A stretch of 8,363 nt of DNA from Clostridia bacterium (GTDB lineage: Bacteria; Bacillota_A; Clostridia; Christensenellales; Borkfalkiaceae). Positions 1 through 5,311 of the stretch are shown piece by piece. The stretch is taken from assembly GCA_017621955.1 (NCBI GenBank), contig JAGASB010000130.1, positions 1 through 8,363 on the forward strand. The letters are read 5' to 3'. Positions within the stretch are counted from its first letter, which is position 1. The number at the start of each line of letters is the position of its first letter. The translations under genes and the position numbers were made by a program. The notes under the pieces are model-generated. The model searched no databases and was not told the DNA's origin. It saw only the letters and a list, made by a program, of their open reading frames with translations.

Positions 1-68
1 AGATTATTGCAAACGACCATGCGCAAAGAATAGTTAAAGTTTTAACAGCATTAGGAATAGGAGCTTAA
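1..68 (+). CDS. C-terminal end of an upstream gene (partial)
   Basis: Only one + strand frame is open from the left edge. It gives 21 complete residues ending ...KVLTALGIGA and stops at TAA 66-68; the other two forward frames hit stops within about 40 bases. The stop is 3 nt before the next ATG, and the Shine-Dalgarno of the next gene (AGGAG, 59-63) lies inside this frame. That is the tight packing of an operon and supports a real gene end. The product cannot be identified from so short a tail. Since no replication protein is seen elsewhere, an upstream replication gene is possible, but nothing here shows it. Confidence 0.55.
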   Translation, partial: IIANDHAQRIVKVLTALGIGA

Positions 69-71
69 CAA

Positions 72-296
72 ATGACCAAAGAACAGGCGCTATTAAAAGC
101 TGAAATTTTAATCAAAGAACGAAAAATAGACTTTATTGTAAGGGATATTGTGTTTCCTGGGTTCGGTACCATGTACAAAAAGAAAAAACTTGCAACGTTA
201 ATTCAAGACGTTGCCGAACTGAAAGACAAGTTTTACCAAAGCATACACGAAGCGCAAGTTAAAAATGAAACAACCGGGGACAATTCCCCCGTTTAA
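72..296 (+). CDS. Small hypothetical protein, 74 aa
   Basis: The product is unknown. The ATG at 72 follows AGGAG (59-63) with an 8-nt gap, a good ribosome binding site. The protein is soluble, rich in Lys and Glu, and mostly helical by composition. A more hydrophobic centre (FIVRDIVFPGFGTMYKKKK) is followed by a helix with heptad-like Leu/Ile spacing and a polar tail (TTGDNSPV). There is no signal peptide, membrane segment or cysteine motif. It is the first complete gene of a run of five small genes with gaps of 3-42 nt or short overlaps, probably co-transcribed from upstream. In filamentous phages such genes beside the replication module often encode single-strand DNA-binding or regulatory proteins, but no signature of either is visible. 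Confidence 0.75.
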   Translation: MTKEQALLKAEILIKERKIDFIVRDIVFPGFGTMYKKKKLATLIQDVAELKDKFYQSIHEAQVKNETTGDNSPV

Positions 297-304
297 TAAG
301 TAGT

Positions 305-567
305 AGGGGTTAAACAATGGATAAACATGGAGGTCTAGCCTGCCGACTTTGTGGCGGGAAATTAAATTTATTAGTTACTAATGACGGTGCAGATTTTCTA
401 TCTGAACTGGGAAAGGGCAGCAACTTCAACTGTGCAGTTGAGTTGTTTTGCGATGATTGCGGTATGGTTTACCCTATCGCACGTTGCAAGAGAATCAACG
501 ACGTTTGCGACGTTGCCCAGCCAAATATAAAAGAAAAAAAGAACGTTAAAAAAGGGGTTAAACAATG
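305..567 (+). repeat. Repeated 15-nt translation-initiation region
   Basis: AGGGGTTAAACAATG occurs exactly at 305-319 and at 553-567. Each copy supplies the Shine-Dalgarno, spacer and ATG of a small gene (the zinc-ribbon and 73-aa genes). The coordinates span both copies; the sequence between them is coding. Identical spacers suggest duplication of the initiation site or selection for matched translation rates. Confidence 0.8.
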
Positions 568-568
568 A
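317..568 (+). CDS. Small zinc-ribbon-like protein, 83 aa
   Basis: Two CxxC pairs, C9-x2-C12 (CRLCGG) and C45-x2-C48 (CDDCG), are separated by 32 residues, and each is followed by glycine. This is the classic zinc-ribbon knuckle pattern, so a small structural zinc site is likely. An extra Cys39 and two later cysteines are not obviously part of it. The tail is basic (KEKKNVKKGVKQ), which would suit nucleic-acid binding, but that is inference. The ATG at 317 follows AGGGG (305-309) at 7 nt. The gene ends in TGA and overlaps the next one by 4 nt (ATGA, 565-568), implying translational coupling. Its 15-nt initiation region is repeated exactly before the next gene. The specific function is unknown. 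Confidence 0.8.
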   Translation: MDKHGGLACRLCGGKLNLLVTNDGADFLSELGKGSNFNCAVELFCDDCGMVYPIARCKRINDVCDVAQPNIKEKKNVKKGVKQ

Positions 569-786
569 GAGAACGTGCAAAAAGAGCGCTTGAAGTGCTA
601 AAAGCAAAAAATCAAGAACTTTCGGACCAGTTCAACTCTTACGTTGCATTACTTAAAGAAGAACTTGAAATCCCGGAAGAAATAGCGGTTACGCTTGTAA
701 CGACAGAGCTTATCACCTGCAACGAAAAGAAGCTGATTCTTTATGACCTATTCAGCAAGAAGACGTTAGAAGAAGTTAAATTGTAA
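565..786 (+). CDS. Small helical hypothetical protein, 73 aa
   Basis: The function is not recognised. The ATG overlaps the stop of the zinc-ribbon gene (ATGA), and AAGGGG (552-557) lies 7 nt upstream. The protein is charged and almost certainly all helical: a basic N-terminal helix (RERAKRALEVLKAKNQEL), an acidic stretch around LKEELEIPEE, then a more hydrophobic segment. No cysteine pairs, membrane helix or signal peptide are present. The overlap and shared initiation sequence indicate production in step with the gene before it, possibly as partners. A 42-nt gap with a weak 4-bp hairpin (791-802) separates it from the next gene. Confidence 0.75.
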   Translation: MRERAKRALEVLKAKNQELSDQFNSYVALLKEELEIPEEIAVTLVTTELITCNEKKLILYDLFSKKTLEEVKL

Positions 787-828
787 AAAACGCCTTAGGG
801 CGAAAAAAATAAAAGCGAGGTTTTAAAA

Positions 829-1338
829 ATGAAAAAAGAAAAAACAACGTCGCCGATGGGCGACAATCAAACGCAAGCGCCAAAGAGCGCTGAACCAACT
901 GCGCAGGAATTAGCAAGTATCTTAAAAAAGTGTTTTAACACAAAATTTATTGAAGACTGCGCCGGGTGCAGATACAACGGGCCCGAAACTGAAAACTGCC
1001 TAGAAGCATTAGCAAAAGACACGGCAACTCTTATCGAAAAGCAAGAAAAACAAATAGACGTTCTTGCAAAATATTTGTACATTCACAAATTTGCTATTGA
1101 AGAAATGACAAAAGAGTTAGAGTGCAACTGCTGTTCGTTAAGGAATAACTGTTTTGAAAGAGAACGTTTTTCAGAAAAACATTATGCAGGATGCTCTGCA
1201 ATGTGGCAGGTGTCGGCTATACACTTTTTAGAGGATGTTGGCATGTTTAACATAATGACCGCAGAAGAGAACAGAGCGAACCTAGATTTAATTGAGAAGA
1301 TTTTTATTGAACGGGGGTACTTCGATGACAACAACTAA
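829..1338 (+). CDS. Cysteine-rich phage-type hypothetical protein, 169 aa
   Basis: Residues 1-25 are a polar, probably disordered leader. A first cysteine group follows (C35, C44, C47, C57) in the pattern C-x8-C-x2-C-x9-C, then an LxxDxxxLI stretch. That resembles a short motif I know from many small Firmicutes phage proteins (CPY...C...L..DA..LI), recalled from memory and not a database result. A charged helix (about 64-97) links to a second group (C99, C101, C102, C108, C122). Metal binding is likely for at least the first group. The start at 829 follows GAGG (817-820) at 8 nt; Met10 would be an alternative without a good site. The last 14 nt overlap the next gene. There is no signal peptide, so the cysteines are cytoplasmic. 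The role is unknown. Confidence 0.8.
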   Translation: MKKEKTTSPMGDNQTQAPKSAEPTAQELASILKKCFNTKFIEDCAGCRYNGPETENCLEALAKDTATLIEKQEKQIDVLAKYLYIHKFAIEEMTKELECNCCSLRNNCFERERFSEKHYAGCSAMWQVSAIHFLEDVGMFNIMTAEENRANLDLIEKIFIERGYFDDNN

Positions 1339-1543
1339 TGCTGAATGCAAAACTGACGTTAAGTACCGCATTACATATAAAGACACCAAAACAGGTAACG
1401 TTACAAATTTATACGTTTACACCGAGCACGATGCACTGCACTACACTAAATGGGCAAAAGATTCCGGATATGAAATTTTATCACGAGTAAAAATTACGGA
1501 AACGCAAGAAATTAAGCGCTCTGAAATAATAATGCCATTTTAG
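1325..1543 (+). CDS. Small hypothetical protein, 72 aa
   Basis: The frame could be extended to a TTG at 1292, but the ATG at 1325 has a GGGGG stretch (1313-1317) 7 nt upstream and is preferred, giving a 14-nt overlap with the preceding gene. The protein (MTTTNAECKTDVKYRITYKD...) is polar. Alternating hydrophobic residues in KYRITYKDTKTGNVTNLYVYTE look like two beta-strands joined by a turn, followed by a short helix (HDALHYTKWAKDSG) and another strand (YEILSRVKITE). This is a compact alpha/beta fold with no membrane segment. The function is unknown. It closes the first gene cluster and abuts the structured non-coding region. Confidence 0.75.
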   Translation: MTTTNAECKTDVKYRITYKDTKTGNVTNLYVYTEHDALHYTKWAKDSGYEILSRVKITETQEIKRSEIIMPF

Positions 1544-1615
1544 TCTAAATAGGTTTCAACGGGTTTTGGCAACGGTTGCGACATTGCCCATTTTCCCGTG
1601 AAATAACTTCGTTCA

Positions 1616-1654
1616 CCTATGCGGTTCCCCTCTATTAATCATTGGCCGCATAGG
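1616..1654. other. Perfect 9-bp hairpin with 21-nt loop
   Basis: CCTATGCGG (1616-1624) pairs perfectly with CCGCATAGG (1646-1654) around a 21-nt loop. GTCTA (1543-1547), just after the preceding gene, could pair with TAGAC (1657-1661) to close the 1548-1656 region. There is no T-run after it on either strand, so it is not a standard terminator. Confidence 0.7.
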
Positions 1655-1708
1655 ACTAGACACTTTCTGTTGCATTCATAAAGAATGCCTCCTTAATAAT
1701 TTTTTCTT

Positions 1709-1728
1709 TGCAGGCGGAAACGCCTGCA
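1709..1728. other. Perfect 8-bp hairpin with GAAA tetraloop
   Basis: TGCAGGCG (1709-1716) and CGCCTGCA (1721-1728) flank GAAA, a GNRA-type tetraloop if transcribed from the + strand. The 3' arm CGCCTG can instead pair with CAGGCG at 1744-1749, so the hairpin is one state of a possible two-state element. No U-tract follows, so termination is unlikely. Confidence 0.75.
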
Positions 1729-1799
1729 TACGTCCCCCAACGTCAGGCGTTTTGGCAGGTCAGTTCTGCCGGGGGAAAACAACAAACGAGGTTTTAAAA

Positions 1800-2381
1800 A
1801 TGAAAAGAATTATCGAACCACAGGAAAACGTTGAGTACGTTTTCCGCTTTCCGCCTAAGAAAGTATACACTTACCGCTGGTACGGTGATATGCACAAAGG
1901 CAGAGTTTTACTTTACAACGTTACAAGAAAATACTATACAGCGTTTACACCGCAATACTTCACGTTTTTACAAAGCAATCATTTAGTATCAAAAACGGTA
2001 GTGCAGCCGAACGACAAGCCGATTATAGAAAAGCCAGCGCCGACGGTAGCACCCTCACCCACGCCAAAGAAAACACTAAAAGAGATAGAGGAAGAAAGAG
2101 AAAGAAGCCTTAATGAAGTAAAACCATTAGATGCAGACACTATTAAATTTTTGCAAGAAAAAATACAACAACAAGAAATTATCCCAGAAAAACATAAAAA
2201 CTTTATAAAGCGTATGTATCAAAACGAGCCAGAAGCGTGGCCCGAAAACATTATAAAAAAATCTAAGGACTTTATAGTCAATGGATGTTCCGATAGTCAA
2301 TTTGGGTCAATCATCGGTGGGCTTATACGTCAAGACAAGCTCTATCAAAAACACAAAGCATGGTTTGACGATAACAAATAA
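1800..2381 (+). CDS. Two-domain soluble hypothetical protein, 193 aa
   Basis: The ATG at 1800 is chosen because CGAGG (1787-1791) precedes it at 8 nt, within the 20-nt repeat shared with the 169-aa gene; an upstream TTG at 1752 falls in a hairpin. Residues 1-65 are rich in aromatic and basic residues (YVFRFPPKKVYTYRWYGD, RKYYTAFTPQYFTF) and look beta-rich, a composition that would suit nucleic-acid binding. A Pro-rich linker follows (about 70-91, PAPTVAPSPTPKK), then a charged helix (KEIEEERERS) and a helical C-terminal domain ending ...YQKHKAWFDDNK. There is no signal or membrane segment. It lies between the hairpin array and the structural genes, where a single-strand DNA-binding protein would fit, but that is inference only. 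Confidence 0.8.
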   Translation: MKRIIEPQENVEYVFRFPPKKVYTYRWYGDMHKGRVLLYNVTRKYYTAFTPQYFTFLQSNHLVSKTVVQPNDKPIIEKPAPTVAPSPTPKKTLKEIEEERERSLNEVKPLDADTIKFLQEKIQQQEIIPEKHKNFIKRMYQNEPEAWPENIIKKSKDFIVNGCSDSQFGSIIGGLIRQDKLYQKHKAWFDDNK

Positions 2382-2394
2382 ACGAACTCAGCAA

Positions 2395-2417
2395 CCTTTC
2401 CCGGTTGCCGGGAAAGG
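2395..2417. promoter_or_regulatory. 10-bp hairpin overlapping the next gene's Shine-Dalgarno
   Basis: CCTTTCCCGG (2395-2404) pairs perfectly with CCGGGAAAGG (2408-2417) around a TTG loop. The 3' arm includes the first three bases of the AGGAGG site (2415-2420) of the 150-aa gene, so folding would hide half the site in the mRNA. It could tune translation, cap the 5' end of a processed mRNA, or be a pause site. There is no T-run, so simple termination is unlikely. Confidence 0.75.
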
Positions 2418-2425
2418 AGGTAAAC

Positions 2426-2878
2426 GTGAAAAAGGTTCTTATAGGTATTTTGGTTATCTTAGTTGCAGTTCTTTCGGCGCTTGGCATCGCAATCGGTGTA
2501 AAGTCTTGCTCAGACAAAACAACGGAAAACAAAAACAACATTACGGCGGAAGTATCTTTGCTTGATGAAAAATACGCAATCGGCGATATCGTTATGTTCC
2601 GTTACGTTGTAACGTCTGACGTAGAACTTACAAAAATGACCTACGTCCTAAACAACGGTACAGAAGTTGTAATGACCGTTAAAACTGGTGAAGCTTCTGA
2701 ACTTGAAGACAAGGTCGGCTCAGGTAAATATTATATCGATACCGGTGTAGAAATGATTAACACCGAAGATATGACGGCTGGCAACTACGTTATCAAGGCA
2801 TACGCGTTCGATGCAGAAGAAACACGCTACGATTTTGACGTTGCGCACGTTTTCGAGCTTTTGAACGTACAGGCTTAA
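2426..2878 (+). CDS. Membrane-anchored small surface/structural protein, 150 aa
   Basis: GTG at 2426 is the start: AGGAGG (2415-2420) lies 5 nt before it, whereas the in-frame TTG at 2405 is inside a hairpin loop. Residues 4-25 form one hydrophobic helix (VLIGILVILVAVLSALGIAI...) after two lysines, followed by KSC and a soluble domain of about 120 residues. It could be an uncleaved anchor or a signal peptide; no AxA site is evident and the Cys28 context is not a good lipobox. The outside domain has alternating strand-like stretches (YAIGDIVMFRYVVTSD, MTYVLNNGTEVVMTV) that suggest an Ig-like beta-sandwich. The gene stands alone between a hairpin and a strong terminator, as gene VIII does in Ff phages, so an abundant virion protein is possible. 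It is far larger than classical major coat proteins. Confidence 0.8.
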   Translation: MKKVLIGILVILVAVLSALGIAIGVKSCSDKTTENKNNITAEVSLLDEKYAIGDIVMFRYVVTSDVELTKMTYVLNNGTEVVMTVKTGEASELEDKVGSGKYYIDTGVEMINTEDMTAGNYVIKAYAFDAEETRYDFDVAHVFELLNVQA

Positions 2879-2889
2879 TGCCCAACTAA

Positions 2890-2918
2890 CCTGACAGGTT
2901 TACCTGTCGGGTTTTTGT
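2890..2918 (+). terminator. Rho-independent terminator after the 150-aa gene
   Basis: CCTGACAGG (2890-2898) pairs with CCTGTCGGG (2903-2911) around TTTA, with 9 pairs including one T-G wobble, and is followed at once by TTTTT (2912-2916). It lies 12 nt after the TAA of the 150-aa gene. The next gene, 40 nt on, has no obvious promoter of its own, so partial read-through would give high coat-type and low cap-type expression, as after gene VIII in Ff phages (an analogy). Confidence 0.88.
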
Positions 2919-2955
2919 GATTTATCGCGCAATGCGTTTATTATAAAGGAGTTAT

Positions 2956-5307
2956 ATGACTAAAACAACAAAAAACAAAGCACTGCTTCTACTTATAAGT
3001 GCTTGTGTAATATTTCTTCTTATGGCGTTTAGTTCTTTTAGCCTGGTCGCAAGAGCCGACCAGGCGGAGAACGACGCACTAGATTCGGCAATACAAAGTG
3101 CAGATATAGAAATTCTTGACGGAGCGCAAGTGTCAGTGATATCCCCTTACGTTATAGCGTGGCAAATAAGCATACCAGTTGCAGACCGTGAAGCCATTGC
3201 CGAAGCACTGACACAAGCCCACAAAACAAAAGCAGATGATTATTTTTCTCTTCAAGTGTCAGCAAAATCCATACAATATCGTTTACTTCTATTCGATGAA
3301 AGCAAAATCCCGGCAATATCTGCCGGGCTTAATGGCGTTAAATTGACGCACGATAACTACGGCGCAGACTTTTCTAATTCGCTATTTAATAACAGTAAAG
3401 AATTGTTTTCGATAATGACAAGCGGAAAAGTACCACTAAGACAACCAGGCATTGTCGTTGGTGATGAAACATTCTATCCTGAATACGACATAGAAATTAC
3501 TGACGAGTTTAAAGTTAATGGTAGCGATGAAGTTTACAGAGTTTCAATATACACGGGAGCGGACAATACGCAAACAAACTACGTCCCTATACTTGTTGTA
3601 TACGGTGGGTACTTTACGTCTGGTGCCGCTTGGATAGGTTCATACGCTCACGTCGTAAACCGTTTGATTTACAATCCAAACGCAGTGAGGTCATTAAATT
3701 ACGTTTCAACGAGGACCTTAGAAGATGAGGACTTTATGGCAGAAGCAGATGATGAAAGTATAGAGATTCTAAATAAAAACGTTACGGCAACACAAGTGCC
3801 CGACAATCTAGAAGCAAGCGAAACAATAACGGACCTAGAAAAAACATACCCGTTAGACTTTGCCATAAACAGTGGTGCAGAATACGATGTGGAAAAGTGC
3901 GGAATTTCTTGGACTGCAAGTTTTAACCTTGCTAGCTTTAATCAATGGAAAAAGCAAGCGAATAAAATAGCGCTGTGGTGGATTGTGTTAGAGTTTGATA
4001 ATCTTTCTAACACTGGTAACAAAGCCTTAGACTTTGAAAACAATCAAAAGGCAGCCGTAAGAACGTATGCTGAATATGGATATGCAGAGAACGGGGACAA
4101 ATACGTTTCAACGCTAACGTTTTCCCCTGCACCAGGGAAAGAAAACGTTTACTATATTGCGATACCGTTTATTAAGATTACGGGCATAAAAGCAAGCGCC
4201 ACCGCAAGCACAGCGGTCGGTTTTTCCGACACGGTGAGTGGGTCGTATGTGTTTTGCAATCCCAACGACAATGCCAGGAGCGTAAACAGTCTTGTTGGCG
4301 ATACTGGCGAATACACTTATACGTTTACTTATGCAGAAGCGCTTGACGGGAAACCGTTTGCAATAGAAAAAACAAAAACCATAACCAGGACAGAGCGCAT
4401 TGACTTCAACAATATGGATATGGGCGACTTTGCATCTATTATTGACGTAGACTTAGACAGCAACGGTAATATTATTTGCTTACTAAGCAAGGTTAATTAT
4501 TGGCTCATTGACCAAACGACAATAAACACCTACAACGTATATGCAATGTATTCGATTATTCCGCTAACGTTCACAAACGACAAGCAAGAAGTTGAGGTGC
4601 AGTATTTAGGACTTATTCCGTTTAGCAACATCGATAACAGAAGCGAATACGCTACGCTTTTAACATCATTAAAAGATAAAGACGGCAAGCCATATTTTGC
4701 CACAGAATACGACGTTGAAAAAACAAAACTTTACGGATATTTTTATACATATTCATACGAGAGCGAAAAAGCAGACCCAAACTGGGTAATTAGTCAAGAT
4801 AGTTACAACGGATATATATCTTACTTTACGCATTTAGAAAACGTGCAATATAAAATGGGATATATGGAAATTGGCGGATACGGTGCGCTTGGTGGCGCTA
4901 TGATTGGCGCTGTTGTAGGTACTCTTATAGCGCCAGGGCTTGGCACCATCGTTGGTGCTGTTGTCGGTGGTGTTGCCGGGCTTGGGCTTGCTGGCGGTAC
5001 GGCTGCACTATTCGGCGCTGAGCAAGACAGCAAAAACATTTACTATAATATCGAATACGGCTTTTTAGACTGCACAACAATGACACCAGGCGGATTTTAC
5101 GACACGGAAAAAGAACCCGAACTGCAAATATATGAAAAGATTGCGCTTATTGTCGTTGCCGTATTCGAGCTTATGATTTTAGCGTGGTTTTTGGGCAAGT
5201 TTAAGAGTTTAGGCCCGATTGGATGCTTTATCCTTGCCGCAATACTTATTGGCTTGTTTATTTGGGGTGATATTTGGTTATATCAATTTTTTTTAACAGG
5301 AGTATAA
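2956..5307 (+). CDS. Large secreted, C-terminally anchored surface protein, 783 aa (candidate pIII-like adhesin)
   Basis: A lysine-rich N-terminus, a long hydrophobic core (about 9-31) and ARA at 32-34 form a good Sec signal peptide, with cleavage expected after residue 34. About 600 residues of beta-rich extracellular domain follow, with many Tyr, Asn and Asp and few cysteines. Residues about 640-686 are a glycine-zipper stretch (GALGGAMIGAVVG...) able to insert in membranes. Two helices end the protein (about 729-747 and 754-780), with an E-L turn motif shared with the next gene product. The ATG at 2956 follows AAAGGAG (2945-2951) at 4 nt. Position after the terminator and before the second anchored protein matches the pIII slot: host-receptor binding and release of the virion from the membrane. 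That role is inferred; a cell-surface protein of another kind remains possible. Confidence 0.85.
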   Translation: MTKTTKNKALLLLISACVIFLLMAFSSFSLVARADQAENDALDSAIQSADIEILDGAQVSVISPYVIAWQISIPVADREAIAEALTQAHKTKADDYFSLQVSAKSIQYRLLLFDESKIPAISAGLNGVKLTHDNYGADFSNSLFNNSKELFSIMTSGKVPLRQPGIVVGDETFYPEYDIEITDEFKVNGSDEVYRVSIYTGADNTQTNYVPILVVYGGYFTSGAAWIGSYAHVVNRLIYNPNAVRSLNYVSTRTLEDEDFMAEADDESIEILNKNVTATQVPDNLEASETITDLEKTYPLDFAINSGAEYDVEKCGISWTASFNLASFNQWKKQANKIALWWIVLEFDNLSNTGNKALDFENNQKAAVRTYAEYGYAENGDKYVSTLTFSPAPGKENVYYIAIPFIKITGIKASATASTAVGFSDTVSGSYVFCNPNDNARSVNSLVGDTGEYTYTFTYAEALDGKPFAIEKTKTITRTERIDFNNMDMGDFASIIDVDLDSNGNIICLLSKVNYWLIDQTTINTYNVYAMYSIIPLTFTNDKQEVEVQYLGLIPFSNIDNRSEYATLLTSLKDKDGKPYFATEYDVEKTKLYGYFYTYSYESEKADPNWVISQDSYNGYISYFTHLENVQYKMGYMEIGGYGALGGAMIGAVVGTLIAPGLGTIVGAVVGGVAGLGLAGGTAALFGAEQDSKNIYYNIEYGFLDCTTMTPGGFYDTEKEPELQIYEKIALIVVAVFELMILAWFLGKFKSLGPIGCFILAAILIGLFIWGDIWLYQFFLTGV

Positions 5308-5311
5308 AATT

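Larger units (their letters stand above)
1544..1799. other. Structured non-coding region with an array of hairpins
   Basis: No + strand frame here is coding, yet the 256 nt are dense in inverted repeats. They are ACGGG/CCCGT (1559-1563 with 1595-1599) enclosing GGCAA/TTGCC (1568-1572 with 1584-1588); GTGAA/TTCAC (1598-1602 with 1612-1616, competing with its neighbours); CCTATGCGG/CCGCATAGG (1616-1624 with 1646-1654); GCATTC/GAATGC (1672-1677 with 1683-1688); TGCAGGCG/CGCCTGCA (1709-1716 with 1721-1728, GAAA loop); and GGCAG/CTGCC (1754-1758 with 1766-1770). The longest gene-free stretch between the two gene blocks is where ssDNA phages keep their origin and packaging signals, so that is the leading reading. 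A structured mRNA leader for the 193-aa gene is the alternative. No clear promoter was found. Confidence 0.65.
816..1806 (+). repeat. Repeated 20-nt start region (816-835 and 1787-1806)
   Basis: CGAGGTTTTAAAAATGAAAA is present exactly twice, covering the Shine-Dalgarno, spacer, ATG and second codon of the 169-aa and 193-aa genes. The coordinates span both copies; the intervening DNA is not part of the repeat. The second copy decides the start of the 193-aa gene, because a longer frame opens 48 nt upstream at TTG 1752 without such a site. Confidence 0.85.

Noticed and set aside
791..802. Small hairpin CGCC-TTAG-GGCG between the 73-aa and 169-aa genes
   Set aside because: Only 4 bp. On the + strand it is followed by A residues, and on the minus strand by T residues but with no gene to terminate.
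1292..1324. TTG-initiated extension of the 72-aa gene
   Set aside because: It would increase the overlap with the 169-aa gene and lacks a ribosome site; ATG 1325 has GGGGG at 7 nt.
1752..1799. TTG-initiated N-terminal extension of the 193-aa gene
   Set aside because: The TTG is in a hairpin without Shine-Dalgarno, while ATG 1800 has a strong repeated initiation site.
2274..2311. Direct repeats ATAGTCAAT (2274-2282, 2293-2301) plus GTCAAT (2306-2311), iteron-like
   Set aside because: They lie inside the 193-aa coding region with unequal spacing, and nine bases twice is weak evidence for iterons.
2281..2565. + strand frame of 94 codons across the end of the 193-aa gene and start of the 150-aa gene
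   Set aside because: It covers two real gene ends, a hairpin and a ribosome site in another frame, and has no ribosome site of its own.
2940..2968. Minus-strand promoter-like TTGTTT, 17 nt, TATAAT
   Set aside because: The -35 is poor, the region is AT-rich, and no frame or stable RNA follows on the minus strand.
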